Part shown: positions 1 through 9,608 of the stretch, one piece after another
How positions within the stretch are numbered: position 1 is the stretch's first letter
Layout: each line of letters starts with the position of its first letter
Notes under the pieces: model-generated
The model's database searches: none
Told to the model about the DNA's origin: nothing
What the model saw: the letters and a program-made list of their open reading frames with translations, nothing else
Made by a program: the position numbers and the translations under genes
Source: Korobacter sp963758505
Lineage (GTDB): Bacteria > Acidobacteriota > Terriglobia > Terriglobales > Acidobacteriaceae
Direction: 5' to 3'
Length of the DNA: 64,000 nt
NCBI GenBank assembly: GCA_963758505.1
Contig: CAVWVJ010000001.1
Location: 496,001-560,000, forward strand

Positions 1-987
1 CTGCAATGCACTGCGTCTCCCTTCGCCCAAAACAGGAATGCCGCACCCGGCTACCTTGCTGACAACCGCGATCAATGTGACAACGATCGCGGTGATTAGA
101 ATCGAAGAGTCGGCGAAGGAACCTAGATTAACCTTGGTGCCCACGGTGAAAAAGAAGAACGGGGCCAAAAACCCAGCGATGCCTTCCACGCGCGGAACCA
201 GGTTCCATTGTTTGCCATATTCAGCGAAGGCGAGGCCGGTAAAGAAGGCGCCAATAATGGCGGCAAGGCCGATCCTTTCCGCCGCGGCGGAAAGTCCGAG
301 ACCTATGGCGAGCACGATGAAAAGGGGCGCCTGAGAAATGTGTATTTCCTCGATGCGGGGACGGATTCTGTGTATCAGGCGTGGGGCAACATAGATCATG
401 AAGGCGGCAAAGCCGATGCCTTCGATCGCCAACAGCCAGAGTTGCACCCATCGTATGTGTCCACTCGATGCGAGTCCTGCGACGATTGCGAGGGTTAACA
501 TGCCCAGAATGTCGTCAAAGATCGCGGCGCCGAGAATGATTCGGGCGGCCGTAGTTTCCAGAACATGCATGTCACCCAGGACACGCGCCGTGACCGCGAC
601 ACTGGTAGCAACCATCGCGGCGGCTACAAAAATCCCTTCGTTGGACGAGAATCCCTCCAGCCTGATGTAAGCGAACCCTGCCACGAAGGGGAGCACCACT
701 CCGCCCACTGCCACGAACAGGGAAGTTCGGCCTACCCTGATTAAGTCCTGAGGATGGGTTTCCAGTCCGACGCTCAGCAGAAGAAAGACGGCCCCTATCT
801 GGGCGATGGATGAAGTGAACTCATTGGGATGAATTAGCCCCATGGTAAACGGGCCGAGTACTACGCCAGCTGTGATCTCCCCAATGACCGCCGAAACATG
901 GAGATGTTCCGCGACCTCCGCGAAGATCTTCGTCCAAACGAAGATGGTGAACAGTTCCATGAGGACGCTGGCTTCATGACCACCCAC
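1..987 (-). CDS. Cation:proton antiporter, CPA2/KefB type (C-terminal end cut off)
   Basis: The reading frame is open from a GTG at 987 to the left edge, 329 codons, so the C-terminus is missing. The GTG is preceded by AGGAG at five to six bases; an internal ATG at 960 is the alternative start. The protein is almost wholly hydrophobic, with about ten membrane segments. The early stretch GEITAGVVLGP, the middle FDDILGMLTLAIVAG with its paired acidic residues, and GAFFTGLAFAE are typical of the Na+/H+ exchanger domain (PF00999) of the CPA2 family. It should exchange Na+ or K+ for H+ across the inner membrane. No TrkA-type regulatory domain is seen before the edge. The family call is firm; the transported ion is not. 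Confidence 0.85.
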   Translation of the reverse strand, partial: MGGHEASVLMELFTIFVWTKIFAEVAEHLHVSAVIGEITAGVVLGPFTMGLIHPNEFTSSIAQIGAVFLLLSVGLETHPQDLIRVGRTSLFVAVGGVVLPFVAGFAYIRLEGFSSNEGIFVAAAMVATSVAVTARVLGDMHVLETTAARIILGAAIFDDILGMLTLAIVAGLASSGHIRWVQLWLLAIEGIGFAAFMIYVAPRLIHRIRPRIEEIHISQAPLFIVLAIGLGLSAAAERIGLAAIIGAFFTGLAFAEYGKQWNLVPRVEGIAGFLAPFFFFTVGTKVNLGSFADSSILITAIVVTLIAVVSKVAGCGIPVLGEGRRSALQ

Positions 988-1411
988 CGCAATCTCCTGT
1001 CGTTTCAAGATGCCGCTGCAAAACGATTCTACGTGAGGCGAGCATTGCCGACTTTCCGCAGAAGGCGGCAAATGGGCGACTGCAGATGACCTTCCTGCTG
1101 ACCGTCAGAAAGCCATCGGCTGCTCTGCCTGAGAACCCAAAAAAGTCGATAACTTAATCCAGACTGTTGGCTCGAGAGAGTGATCACTCTTGCTCAGAAG
1201 GTCGGCAGAACGCTTGTTATGCTTGAACCATGCGGCGTTACGAAGATGGAAGAAGTGAGAGCTGCAGCGTAATGCGAATCTCCATCAGTGAACTCGAATG
1301 GGCGACCACGAATGGCGCGAATCTGGCATCACTTTAAGGGAAACAGTTCGTCCCCCTGCGCGGACATCGACAACGGAAGAGCATAGAAAAACGGCCAGGA
1401 GGTCCAATGCG
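988..1411. other. Intergenic region between divergent antiporter and PRC-barrel genes
   Basis: No convincing gene is seen in this 424-bp stretch between divergently transcribed genes. It must hold both promoters. The only clear structure is a perfect 14-bp palindrome at 1177-1190, listed separately. Confidence 0.5.
1177..1190. promoter_or_regulatory. 14-bp perfect palindrome, possible operator
   Basis: AGAGTGATCACTCT reads the same on both strands. It lies in the divergent intergenic region, 190 bp from the antiporter start and 222 bp from the PRC-barrel start. A dimeric regulator site is one explanation. The binding protein is unknown and chance is not excluded. Confidence 0.3.
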
Positions 1412-2212
1412 ATGTTACGAAATGCTGCACATTTGAAAGGTATGGTACTTCGCGCAAAAGATGGCGACATCGGAGCTGTAGATGGATGCCTCTTCGATGA
1501 TGAGAGCTGGGCGATCCGCTATTTCACGGTGGCGGCGGGAAGTTGGCTCCGCGGGCGGCGCGTACTGATCTCTCCAATCTCGATACTCCATGCGGAGTGG
1601 CAGGCCAAGCGGTTGGATGTCTCGCTCACAAAAAAGCAGGTAGAGGATAGCCCCAATGTGGACACTCACCTGCCGGTATCTCGACAGCATGAGGCCGAAT
1701 TTCTTGGGTATTACGGTTATCCCTATTATTGGCAAGGCCCTTTCATGTGGGGACCGGCATATTACCCATCCGGCGGACCAGTTCCAGCAATTTCTTCCGA
1801 GGAGACTCTAGCTCAGCGAGTCCAAAGAGAATCAGAAGACTCCCATCTCCGCAGTGCCGCAGCCGTGGATGGTTATCACGTGGAGGCGTCCGATGGGGAA
1901 ATCGGCCACGTAAGAGATTTTGTCGTGGACGACGAGACGTGGGCGATCCGCTACGTTGAGGTTGCGACTCGAAACTGGTGGCCGGGCAAGAAAGTATTGC
2001 TTTCCCCAGGCTGGATTCAACGGGTGAGCTGGAAGGATTCCAAAGTCTATGCTGGCCTTTCCCGCGAAGCCATCAAAAACGCTCCAGAGTACATCGAGTC
2101 TGAGGCAATCACTCGCGAGTGGGAAGAAAAGCTTTTCCTTCACTATGGCCGCCCGCCCTATTGGATTCAGGAACCCGAACACAAGGCTTCTTTGTCGCTG
2201 AGAGTCGTTTGA
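1412..2212 (+). CDS. Tandem PRC-barrel domain protein
   Basis: This 266-residue protein contains two copies of a PRC-barrel-like unit, roughly residues 5-75 and 155-225. Each has the pattern D-G-[DE]-I-G-x-V followed by D-D-E-[ST]-W-A-I-R-Y and ending in a K-x-V-L-[IL]-S-P strand. The linker is rich in Tyr, Pro and Trp (YYGYPYYWQGP). PRC barrels of this kind are found in photosynthetic reaction-centre H subunits, RimM and many bacterial stress proteins; the role here is unknown. The ATG at 1412 is chosen over an upstream frame start at 1298 because AGGAGG stands nine bases before it. No signal peptide or membrane segment is seen, so it is probably cytoplasmic. Confidence 0.8.
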   Translation: MLRNAAHLKGMVLRAKDGDIGAVDGCLFDDESWAIRYFTVAAGSWLRGRRVLISPISILHAEWQAKRLDVSLTKKQVEDSPNVDTHLPVSRQHEAEFLGYYGYPYYWQGPFMWGPAYYPSGGPVPAISSEETLAQRVQRESEDSHLRSAAAVDGYHVEASDGEIGHVRDFVVDDETWAIRYVEVATRNWWPGKKVLLSPGWIQRVSWKDSKVYAGLSREAIKNAPEYIESEAITREWEEKLFLHYGRPPYWIQEPEHKASLSLRVV

Positions 2213-2329
2213 GGGAAGGTGTAGGCACTCGATAACGCGGTTGCCCACGCCTTTCGTCTTCGCGAACCCATGCGACTCCTTTCGAAGGGGATTCTGGTAA
2301 GAAATTCCTCGGCAGGAGAGAGTATTCCA

Positions 2330-4939
2330 ATGAACCCGAATGCGCAGAAGCAGACGACGAAACCCAATTCCAAAGACGATCTGAAATCCCTCCCGCTGCC
2401 GGAGGTGGAGAAAAACCTGGAATCGTCAGCGAAAGGCCTCAGCCAAGCAGAGGCGAAGAAACGCTTGGCGCAATATGGTCCGAACGAGATCAAGGAAAAG
2501 AAAGACAATCTATTCCTCAAGTTCCTGAGTTATTTCTGGGGTCCTATTCCATGGATGATTGAAGGGGCAGTGATTCTGTCGGGTGTTGTGAGGCACTGGC
2601 TGGATTTCTTCATCATTCTCTTTCTTCTCTTTTCCAACGCGGTCGTCGCATTTTGGGAAGAACATCAGGCGGGCAACGAAATTGCCGCGTTGCGCGCAAA
2701 ACTGGCGACCGAGGCTCGCGCCCTGCGAGATGGAAGATGGGCGACTCCGAAGGTCGCGGAACTGGTGCCGGGCGACGTTATCCGATTGCGATTGGGAGAC
2801 ATCGTGCCGGCGGACGCGCGTTTGTTGGCTGGCGACCCGGTGCAAGTCGATCAGTCCGCGCTGACCGGAGAATCTTTGCCCGCCACGCGTATGCCTGGCG
2901 AGGCAGTCTTTTCGGGCTCGATTATCAAACGTGGCGAAGCCGACGCGATGGTGTACGCCACAGGTACCAATACCTATTTCGGCAAGACTGCGGAATTGGT
3001 GCAAGATGCTCATACGGTCAGCCATTTCCAGCGTGCCGTGCTTAAGATTGGCAATTACCTGATCGTTCTTGCAGTGGCTCTAGTGGCGGTGATTGTTACC
3101 ACTGCGCTCTTCCGCCATGACCCGATCCTGAGCACGTTGGAATTTGCATTGGTGCTGCTGGTGGCGGCGATCCCGGTAGCCATGCCCACGGTGCTGTCCG
3201 TCACCATGGCGGTCGGCGCGCGTCTCCTGGCAAAAAAGCAAGCGATCGTGACCAAGTTGTCGGCCATCGAGGAACTCGCGGGTGTGGATGTACTGTGCTC
3301 GGACAAGACGGGCACCTTGACCCAAAACAAGCTGACGCTCGGAGATCCATTCTGTGTCGATGGCGTCGCAGCCGATCAAATCGTTCTCGACGCTGCTCTC
3401 GCCTCGCGCGCGGAGGACAAGGACACGATCGATCTGGCTGTGATCGGAGGAGTCAAGAACGATAAAGAACTCAAGAGCTACCAGGTCCTGCATTTCCAGC
3501 CTTTCGATCCGGTGCATAAACGCACCGAAGCCACCGTGAAAGGCGCCGATGGAAAACAGTTCAAGGTAGCGAAGGGAGCGCCGCAGGTCATTCTGCAGAT
3601 GGCCACCAACCTCGCGGACGTAAAACCCGCGGTTGAGAAAGCCGTCAATGAGTTTGCGGCACGCGGCTTCCGCTCCCTGGGTGTGGCCCGCGCTGATGAG
3701 GACGACCAGTGGAAGTTGGTTGGTGTTTTGCCGATGTTCGATCCACCTCGCGAGCAGGCTAAGGCGACGATCGCGAGCGCAGTGCAGATGGGTGTGAAGG
3801 TCAAAATGGTCACGGGCGACCAACTGGCCATCGCCAAGGAAACTTCCCGTCAATTGGGCATGGGCACGAACATCCTGGATGCAACGGTATTGCGCGACAA
3901 ACAAGAGACGGCGGAGACTACGTCCTCCATCGAAAAAGCCGACGGGTTCGCCCAGGTCTTTCCCGAAGACAAGTACAACATCGTCGACGTCCTGCAGAAG
4001 CACGGCCATATTGTCGGTATGACCGGTGACGGGGTGAATGACGCTCCGGCGCTCAAGCAAGCGAACTGCGGCATCGCAGTTTCCGGGGCGACCGACGCAG
4101 CACGGGCGGCGGCAGACATCGTGCTGCTCGCATCCGGTCTCTCGGTGATCATCGACGCGATCAAAGAGAGCCGCCGCATCTTTCAGCGGATGAACAGCTA
4201 TGCGATCTACCGCATCGCCGAAACCTTGCGCGTGCTGTTCTTCATGACGCTGGCGATCCTGGTATTTAACTTCTACCCCGTGACCGCGGTGATGATCGTC
4301 ATGATCGCCGTACTCAACGATGGTGCCATTCTCTCGATCGCGTATGACAAGGTTCATTACAGTGATAGGCCCGAGAAATGGAATATGCGCCTGGTGCTGG
4401 GGATTTCGACCGTGCTGGGCGTGATCGGCGTCGTAGCCGCGTTCGGCCTCTTTTATCTAGCTGAGCGGGTATTTCATCTCGACCGCGCGCACGTCCAAAC
4501 GCTGATGTACTTAAAGTTGTCCGTGGCGGGACATTTGACAATTTTCCTGACCCGCACGCGGGGCCCGTTCTGGTCGATACGCCCGGCGCGGATTCTCTGG
4601 ATAGCGGTGCTCGGCACACAAATCGTGGCGACGCTCATTGCCGTCTACGGTGTGTTCATGACGCCGCTCGGCTGGCGTTGGGCTGGATTCGTTTGGGTCT
4701 ATGCTCTGGCGTGGTTCCTGCTCAATGATCGCGTGAAACTGCTTGCCTATCGGATATTTGATCCGGTGAAGGCACCGCCCGTCGCCAAAAGCCCTGTCGA
4801 TCTTACGACGCAGATTGCTACGCGCGCCTATGAGCTCTATCAGGAGCGAGGCAGCGGCGACGGTAAAGCGAATCAAGACTGGATTGAGGCAGAGAGAGAG
4901 ACTCGGAAGGATCAGGCGGGGAAGAAAGACGTCGCCTAA
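2330..4939 (+). CDS. P-type H+-ATPase (type IIIA, plasma-membrane proton pump)
   Basis: The 869-residue protein has all P-type ATPase signatures: the actuator motif TGES near residue 178, the phosphorylation loop CSDKTGTLT with the aspartate at about residue 325, MVTGDQ near 495 and GDGVNDAP near 566. A short N-terminal cation-ATPase domain, the lack of heavy-metal CxxC motifs and the ten-helix plan match proton-exporting type IIIA pumps of plants, archaea and some bacteria. It would use ATP to export H+. The ATG at 2330 is preferred to the frame start at 2270 because it has an AGGAGA site at the right distance. The C-terminal tail is charged and may be regulatory. It is followed in the same direction by the decayed 4957-5279 stretch and the phosphoketolase/acetate kinase genes, which may share its control. 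Confidence 0.9.
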   Translation: MNPNAQKQTTKPNSKDDLKSLPLPEVEKNLESSAKGLSQAEAKKRLAQYGPNEIKEKKDNLFLKFLSYFWGPIPWMIEGAVILSGVVRHWLDFFIILFLLFSNAVVAFWEEHQAGNEIAALRAKLATEARALRDGRWATPKVAELVPGDVIRLRLGDIVPADARLLAGDPVQVDQSALTGESLPATRMPGEAVFSGSIIKRGEADAMVYATGTNTYFGKTAELVQDAHTVSHFQRAVLKIGNYLIVLAVALVAVIVTTALFRHDPILSTLEFALVLLVAAIPVAMPTVLSVTMAVGARLLAKKQAIVTKLSAIEELAGVDVLCSDKTGTLTQNKLTLGDPFCVDGVAADQIVLDAALASRAEDKDTIDLAVIGGVKNDKELKSYQVLHFQPFDPVHKRTEATVKGADGKQFKVAKGAPQVILQMATNLADVKPAVEKAVNEFAARGFRSLGVARADEDDQWKLVGVLPMFDPPREQAKATIASAVQMGVKVKMVTGDQLAIAKETSRQLGMGTNILDATVLRDKQETAETTSSIEKADGFAQVFPEDKYNIVDVLQKHGHIVGMTGDGVNDAPALKQANCGIAVSGATDAARAAADIVLLASGLSVIIDAIKESRRIFQRMNSYAIYRIAETLRVLFFMTLAILVFNFYPVTAVMIVMIAVLNDGAILSIAYDKVHYSDRPEKWNMRLVLGISTVLGVIGVVAAFGLFYLAERVFHLDRAHVQTLMYLKLSVAGHLTIFLTRTRGPFWSIRPARILWIAVLGTQIVATLIAVYGVFMTPLGWRWAGFVWVYALAWFLLNDRVKLLAYRIFDPVKAPPVAKSPVDLTTQIATRAYELYQERGSGDGKANQDWIEAERETRKDQAGKKDVA

Positions 4940-4956
4940 TTGTCATTCTGAGCGCT

Positions 4957-5279
4957 GTGAGTCGCGAGAGCACACCTCATGCCGGTGAACTGACCGGTGG
5001 ACGCGGACGGATCGGCATTTTCAATCGTTCTTACCAGGAGGAAGTGCTCGATGAGAAAAAAATCTGGAAGGAACGGTATGATTACCGGTTCCTCGATGAT
5101 GTGCGTTCGCTGGCGCCTGACGTGGTCCGCGGCGACCTTCGCACAACTTGGATCTATCTCGTAGGACCCGTAATGGGGGCCTTATGAAGGGGAAGTCGTC
5201 TGCGGCCGGCAGGACCGCCGCACAGGGTACGCTCAGCCGCGAAGACCAGGGCGCGGCGCGGAGAAGTAGAGAGGAATAA
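4957..5279 (+). pseudogene. Scar of PPK2 (polyphosphate kinase 2) and aquaporin gene fragments
   Basis: A 76-codon frame (4957-5187) reads first like the middle of a class III PPK2 (GRGRIGIFNRSYQEEVL, then KIWKERYD with the bases between them missing) and then switches to the last part of an MIP-family aquaporin (RSLAPDVVRGDL, IYLVGPVMGAL). After the stop, the next frame, 5184-5279, continues with a hydrophilic tail (KGKSSAAGRTAAQGTLSRED) of the sort that ends MIP proteins, so there is also a frameshift. Neither piece contains a complete active domain. The simplest reading is that an ancestral order pump - ppk2 - aquaporin - phosphoketolase suffered internal deletions that fused the remains. 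Family matches are from memory of motifs; the direction of decay is inference. Confidence 0.6.
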
Positions 5280-5284
5280 TCAAC

Positions 5285-7825
5285 ATGCCGGGTGACCAGA
5301 ACCTGAATCAGGAGAGCAAGCCGATGAAGTTTGTTTTCGATGCGGCTTTGTCTACCGCCGTCGCCGCCAACGGCCAACCCACCGCCAACCGGCCGACGCC
5401 TACGGGACCGCTGTCGCCAGACATGCTTCGCAAGATGAACCGCTACTGGCGTGCCGCAAATTATCTCTGCATAGGGCAGATTTATCTCTTCGAAAACCCC
5501 CTATTGCGAGAGCCTCTCAAAGCCGAACAGATCAAGCCGAGGCTGCTCGGACACTGGGGCACGTCCCCTGGACAAAACCTGATTTACATTCATCTGAATC
5601 GGCTGATCAAAGAACACGATGCCAACATCATCTATATTGCCGGCCCCGGACACGGCGGTCCTTCCCTGAATGCGTGCTCCTATCTGGAAGGCACGTATAC
5701 CGAAGTACATCCTGAGATCACGCCAGATGAGAATGGCATACGACTTCTGTTCCGGAAATTCTCGACTCCGGGCGGTGTGCCCAGCCATTGCGGACCGCAC
5801 GTGCCGAATTCCATGCATGAGGGAGGCGAGCTCGGCTATTCGATGGTCCACGCATTCGGAGCAGCCTTCGACAATCCCGATCTGATCGTAGCGTGCATCA
5901 TCGGCGATGGAGAATCCGAAACTTGTCCGCTTGAAGGAAGCTGGAAGTCTGTCAACTTTCTGAATCCGGTGCGCGATGGAGCAGTTCTTCCCATACTGCA
6001 CCTCAACGGCTACAAGATTTCCGGACCGACCGTTCAAGGACGGACGAGCGACGAAGATCTAAGAGCTCTATACAGAGGGCGCGGTTACAATCCCCACTTT
6101 GTAGAGGGAGACGATCCTGAAGCCGTGCATCAATGCCTGGCCGGGACCCTGGACGCCTGCTATGGCGAGATCCGCACCATCCAGGAGGAAGCGCGCCGGA
6201 ACGGGTTCAAGAAGCAGCCAATCTGGCCCATGATCGTCCTGCGCACGCCGAAGGGATGGACTTGCCCGAAAGAGGTGGATGGAATCCCGATTGAAGGCAC
6301 TTTCCGCGCGCATCAGGTCCCTCTCGCGACGGTCCGCGAAAATCCGGAGCATCTCAAAATCCTCGAAGCCTGGATGAGAAGTTACAAGCCGGAGGAGCTC
6401 TTCGATGAAAGCGGGAAGTTCATTGATGACCTAGCAGAGCTGGCACCGATTGGCGATCGTCGCATGGGAGGGAATCCTCATGTGAACGGGGGGCGACTGC
6501 TGACCGCGCTCGATATACCAGACTTTACAGGGTATGCGCTTGAGATTCCTGGGCCGGGTCAAGTAGTGGCGGAAGCTCCGCGAAAGCTTGGGGATTTTTT
6601 CAGAGACATCTTCAAGCTCAATCCGAAAAACTTTCGCATGTTCTGTCCGGATGAGACGGACTCCAATCGGTTAAATTCCGTCCTCGAAGCTACCAAACGT
6701 TGCTTCATGGCGGAAACTGTTTCGATCGATGACGAGCTGGGCCCGGATGGGCGCGTGATGGAAGTCCTCAGCGAACATTGCTGCCAGGGATGGCTAGAAG
6801 GCTACTTGCTGACCGGCCGGCATGGAATGTGGTCTTCCTATGAGGCTTTCGCACAAGTCGTCGATTCAATGCTTACGCAGCATGCCAAGTGGCTGGAACA
6901 ATGCCGCGACTTCCCGTGGCGCCGCCCGCTCGCATCTTTAAATGTTCTACTCACAAGCCATGCCTGGCGAAATGATCACAACGGCTTCAGCCATCAAGCG
7001 ACGGGATTTGTTGACAATGCATTGGCGCGTAGAAGTGAGACCATACGCGTTTACTATCCGCCGGACAGCAATTGCCTATTAAGCGTCTTCGACCATTGCT
7101 TGCGGAGCCGCAACTACGTCAACATCGTTACTTGCGGAAAGCAGCCGCAGCTTCAATGGCTGAATATGGACGAAGCTCTCGAACATTGCTCACGAGGAGC
7201 ATCGATTTGGAAATTCGCGACCAGCGATGGAGGCAGTGAGCCGGACGTAGTACTGGCCTGCGCAGGCGACGTACCAACGATTGAAACATGCGCGGCCGCG
7301 TGGCTTCTGCAGAAGTATGTTCCCGGCATCAAGGTGCGGGTTGTCAATGTTGTGGATCTGACCGTTTTGATGAGCCCGGATGATCATCCGCATGGCATGG
7401 ACAACATGTCCTTCAATGCTCTATTCACGAAAGACGCACCAGTCATCTTCGCCTTCCACAACAATCGCTGGCTCATTCACACTATGGTTCATGGGCGTTC
7501 CAATGAAGGCCGCTTTCACGTGCGTGGCTATATGGATCAGGGCACAACCACGACACCGTTCGACATGGTAGTGATGAACAAGATGAGCCGATTTCATCTT
7601 GCGATCGACGCGCTGAAGTATGTCTCAAGGCTGCGCTCAGTGGTTTCGGATGTAGTCGACACGTTCAACCGGAAGCTGTACGAACACCATGACTATATTC
7701 GACAACACCTGGAAGATATGCCGGAGATCAGGAACTGGCAATGGACGACCGATTTCAGAGAGCCGACCGCGCCTCCGCCACTGGCCAAGGGGCATCCCCG
7801 CGCAGGGTTGTTCAGTGACAGCTAG
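5285..7825 (+). CDS. xfp: Phosphoketolase (xylulose-5-phosphate/fructose-6-phosphate)
   Basis: This 846-residue thiamine-diphosphate enzyme splits xylulose 5-phosphate or fructose 6-phosphate with inorganic phosphate to acetyl phosphate plus glyceraldehyde 3-phosphate or erythrose 4-phosphate. The length is a little above the usual 790-830. Visible family motifs include the N-terminal YWRAANYLC, LGHWGTSPGQN, IAGPGHGGPS, GGVPSHCGPH and the ThDP/Mg site GDGESETCPLEG, with C-terminal HAWRNDHNGFSHQ. An AGGAA site precedes the ATG at 5285; a second ATG at 5324 also has an AGGAG and could be the true start, removing thirteen residues. The acetate kinase gene follows after 44 bp, so the pair should turn acetyl phosphate into acetate and ATP in the cytoplasm. 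Confidence 0.93.
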   Translation: MPGDQNLNQESKPMKFVFDAALSTAVAANGQPTANRPTPTGPLSPDMLRKMNRYWRAANYLCIGQIYLFENPLLREPLKAEQIKPRLLGHWGTSPGQNLIYIHLNRLIKEHDANIIYIAGPGHGGPSLNACSYLEGTYTEVHPEITPDENGIRLLFRKFSTPGGVPSHCGPHVPNSMHEGGELGYSMVHAFGAAFDNPDLIVACIIGDGESETCPLEGSWKSVNFLNPVRDGAVLPILHLNGYKISGPTVQGRTSDEDLRALYRGRGYNPHFVEGDDPEAVHQCLAGTLDACYGEIRTIQEEARRNGFKKQPIWPMIVLRTPKGWTCPKEVDGIPIEGTFRAHQVPLATVRENPEHLKILEAWMRSYKPEELFDESGKFIDDLAELAPIGDRRMGGNPHVNGGRLLTALDIPDFTGYALEIPGPGQVVAEAPRKLGDFFRDIFKLNPKNFRMFCPDETDSNRLNSVLEATKRCFMAETVSIDDELGPDGRVMEVLSEHCCQGWLEGYLLTGRHGMWSSYEAFAQVVDSMLTQHAKWLEQCRDFPWRRPLASLNVLLTSHAWRNDHNGFSHQATGFVDNALARRSETIRVYYPPDSNCLLSVFDHCLRSRNYVNIVTCGKQPQLQWLNMDEALEHCSRGASIWKFATSDGGSEPDVVLACAGDVPTIETCAAAWLLQKYVPGIKVRVVNVVDLTVLMSPDDHPHGMDNMSFNALFTKDAPVIFAFHNNRWLIHTMVHGRSNEGRFHVRGYMDQGTTTTPFDMVVMNKMSRFHLAIDALKYVSRLRSVVSDVVDTFNRKLYEHHDYIRQHLEDMPEIRNWQWTTDFREPTAPPPLAKGHPRAGLFSDS

Positions 7826-7869
7826 ATGAGGCGAAGCGAACAATCGGCATTGACGGAGGCGAGTCGTCC

Positions 7870-9108
7870 GTGAAACCAACGAGGCCACATAGCTCTCCCC
7901 GCATTTTGACGATCAATGGAGGCTCGTCGAGCATCAAGTTTGCCCTGTTCGAGGCCAGCGACTCGCTCAGACGGATCCTGGATGGCGGAATTGAACGGAT
8001 TGGACTGCCCGAGGCCACGTTTCGAGTTAAGGGCCTGGACTCGGCGGACAGCTTTTCGCGCTCAATCAAGGCACCCGATCACACCGTAGCGGTGGGCGTT
8101 CTGATGGATTGGATCGAGCAACACAGCGGCCGGGACGCATTGACCGCGGTGGGGCACCGCGTGGTGCATGGCGGACCGAAGTATTACAAGCCGCAACGAA
8201 TCACTGCCGAAATGGTTACGGAGCTGAAAGAGCTCAGTCCATTTGATCCCGACCACATGCCGGAGGAGATCCTGTTGACCGAGGCATTCCACCGGCGATT
8301 TCCGGAGCTTCCCCAGGTGGCGTGTTTCGACACCGCGTTTCATCACGACCTTCCGCGCGTAGCGCAAATGCTGCCAATCCCGCGTCGTTACGAGGCGCAG
8401 GGTGTGCGACGGTACGGGTTTCACGGGTTGTCATACGCGTTTCTGATGGAAGAACTGGCCCGCTTGACGACACCGGATGTTGCGCGGGGCCGGGTAATAC
8501 TGGCCCACCTAGGCAATGGGGCGAGCCTGGCGGCGGTGCGTAACGGCAAGTCCGTCGACACCAGTATGAGCTTCACCCCGACCGCCGGCGTGCCGATGAG
8601 CACCCGCACTGGCGACCTCGATCCCGGCCTGGTCTGGTATCTGGCGCGCACAGAAAAAATGAGCGCCAAGCAATTCAATGACATGGTCAATTTCCAGTCC
8701 GGGCTGCTCGGCCTATCCGAAAGCAGTTCCGACATGCGTGACTTGCTGGAGCATGAGAAGCACGACATGCGAGCTGCTGAAGCGGTCGCGCTCTTCTGTT
8801 ACCAAGTCAAGAAGTGGATTGGTTCATTCGCAGCGGTGTTGGGCGGAGTCGAGACAGTGGTGTTCTCTGGTGGCATCGGAGAGAATTCACCCGCAGTCCG
8901 CGCTCGGATCTGCGATGGTTTAGGGTTCCTTGGAATTGAACTCGAAAAAAAACTCAATGCGGCGAACGGAGGCGTGATTTCCGCTGAGCACAGCCGGGTG
9001 GTGGTCCGCGTCATTCGTACCGATGAAGAGAAAATGATAGCCAAGACGGTTTGCCAGGTCCTCGGCCTTGCTGAAGAAGGCAGAATTACGCCTCAAATGG
9101 AAATGTGA
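7870..9108 (+). CDS. ackA: Acetate kinase
   Basis: The 412-residue protein has the standard acetate kinase length and motifs: TINGGSSSIKFALF at the N-terminus, HRVVHGGPKYYKP, the catalytic region ACFDTAFHHDLP, YGFHGLSY, the nucleotide-binding AHLGNGASL, STRTGDLDPG and FSGGIGENSPAVR. It makes ATP and acetate from acetyl phosphate and ADP, or runs in reverse. The start is a GTG preceded by GGAGG about ten bases upstream. It lies directly behind the phosphoketolase gene in the same direction, which indicates a fermentative or overflow bypass. No phosphotransacetylase is seen in the window. Confidence 0.95.
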   Translation: MKPTRPHSSPRILTINGGSSSIKFALFEASDSLRRILDGGIERIGLPEATFRVKGLDSADSFSRSIKAPDHTVAVGVLMDWIEQHSGRDALTAVGHRVVHGGPKYYKPQRITAEMVTELKELSPFDPDHMPEEILLTEAFHRRFPELPQVACFDTAFHHDLPRVAQMLPIPRRYEAQGVRRYGFHGLSYAFLMEELARLTTPDVARGRVILAHLGNGASLAAVRNGKSVDTSMSFTPTAGVPMSTRTGDLDPGLVWYLARTEKMSAKQFNDMVNFQSGLLGLSESSSDMRDLLEHEKHDMRAAEAVALFCYQVKKWIGSFAAVLGGVETVVFSGGIGENSPAVRARICDGLGFLGIELEKKLNAANGGVISAEHSRVVVRVIRTDEEKMIAKTVCQVLGLAEEGRITPQMEM

Positions 9109-9357
9109 ATTCTCGAACTCGCGCGATAGAAGCCAAAGGCAAGCCACTTGCGAAATTTTGTGCCGCATGTAGGGAGGAGAGACAGATTCGAGAGACATCC
9201 GTCGTGGGGGAAATTGGACAGAAATTGCTTTTCGAATTGCGGCCAACCGCCTCCGGAAATCGCAGCCACTTGCAACATCGCGAGAAGGTCACCTGCGCTA
9301 ACTGCCGTAGCGCGCCTGGAGACAATCCATCGTGCGCGGAATCCCGCACGAGAGATT

Positions 9358-9579
9358 TCAAACAACACTTGGGGCTTGGGATTCACCGAGTACAACACCC
9401 GCGGCATACTCGTCCACAGTTCGCTGGTGAGCGTCGTTCTTCACGATTAGGGTTTTCTTTCGAGTAATTTGATTCTCCGCTTTTGCAGAGCTAGCTACTC
9501 TCGGTTTCGCCATTTCCTCGGTGACTTCGGCGAGCGTCGCTTTGTTCGATTGTCTTTTTGTATCTCTTTTCTTAGGCAT
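9358..9579 (-). CDS. Small basic hypothetical protein
   Basis: A 73-residue, lysine- and alanine-rich frame. It begins MPKKRDTKRQSNKATLAEV and is hydrophilic throughout, with no membrane segment or known motif. Its composition looks more like a real protein than the Arg/Ser/Cys-rich frames on the opposite strand. The ribosome site is poor (GGAG only two bases before the ATG), so either the start or the whole gene is doubtful. It could be the second gene of a short leftward pair with 9609-9719. Confidence 0.35.
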   Translation of the reverse strand: MPKKRDTKRQSNKATLAEVTEEMAKPRVASSAKAENQITRKKTLIVKNDAHQRTVDEYAAGVVLGESQAPSVV

Positions 9580-9608
9580 AGCTCCATAGTGGCACGATCG
9601 CGCGACCG

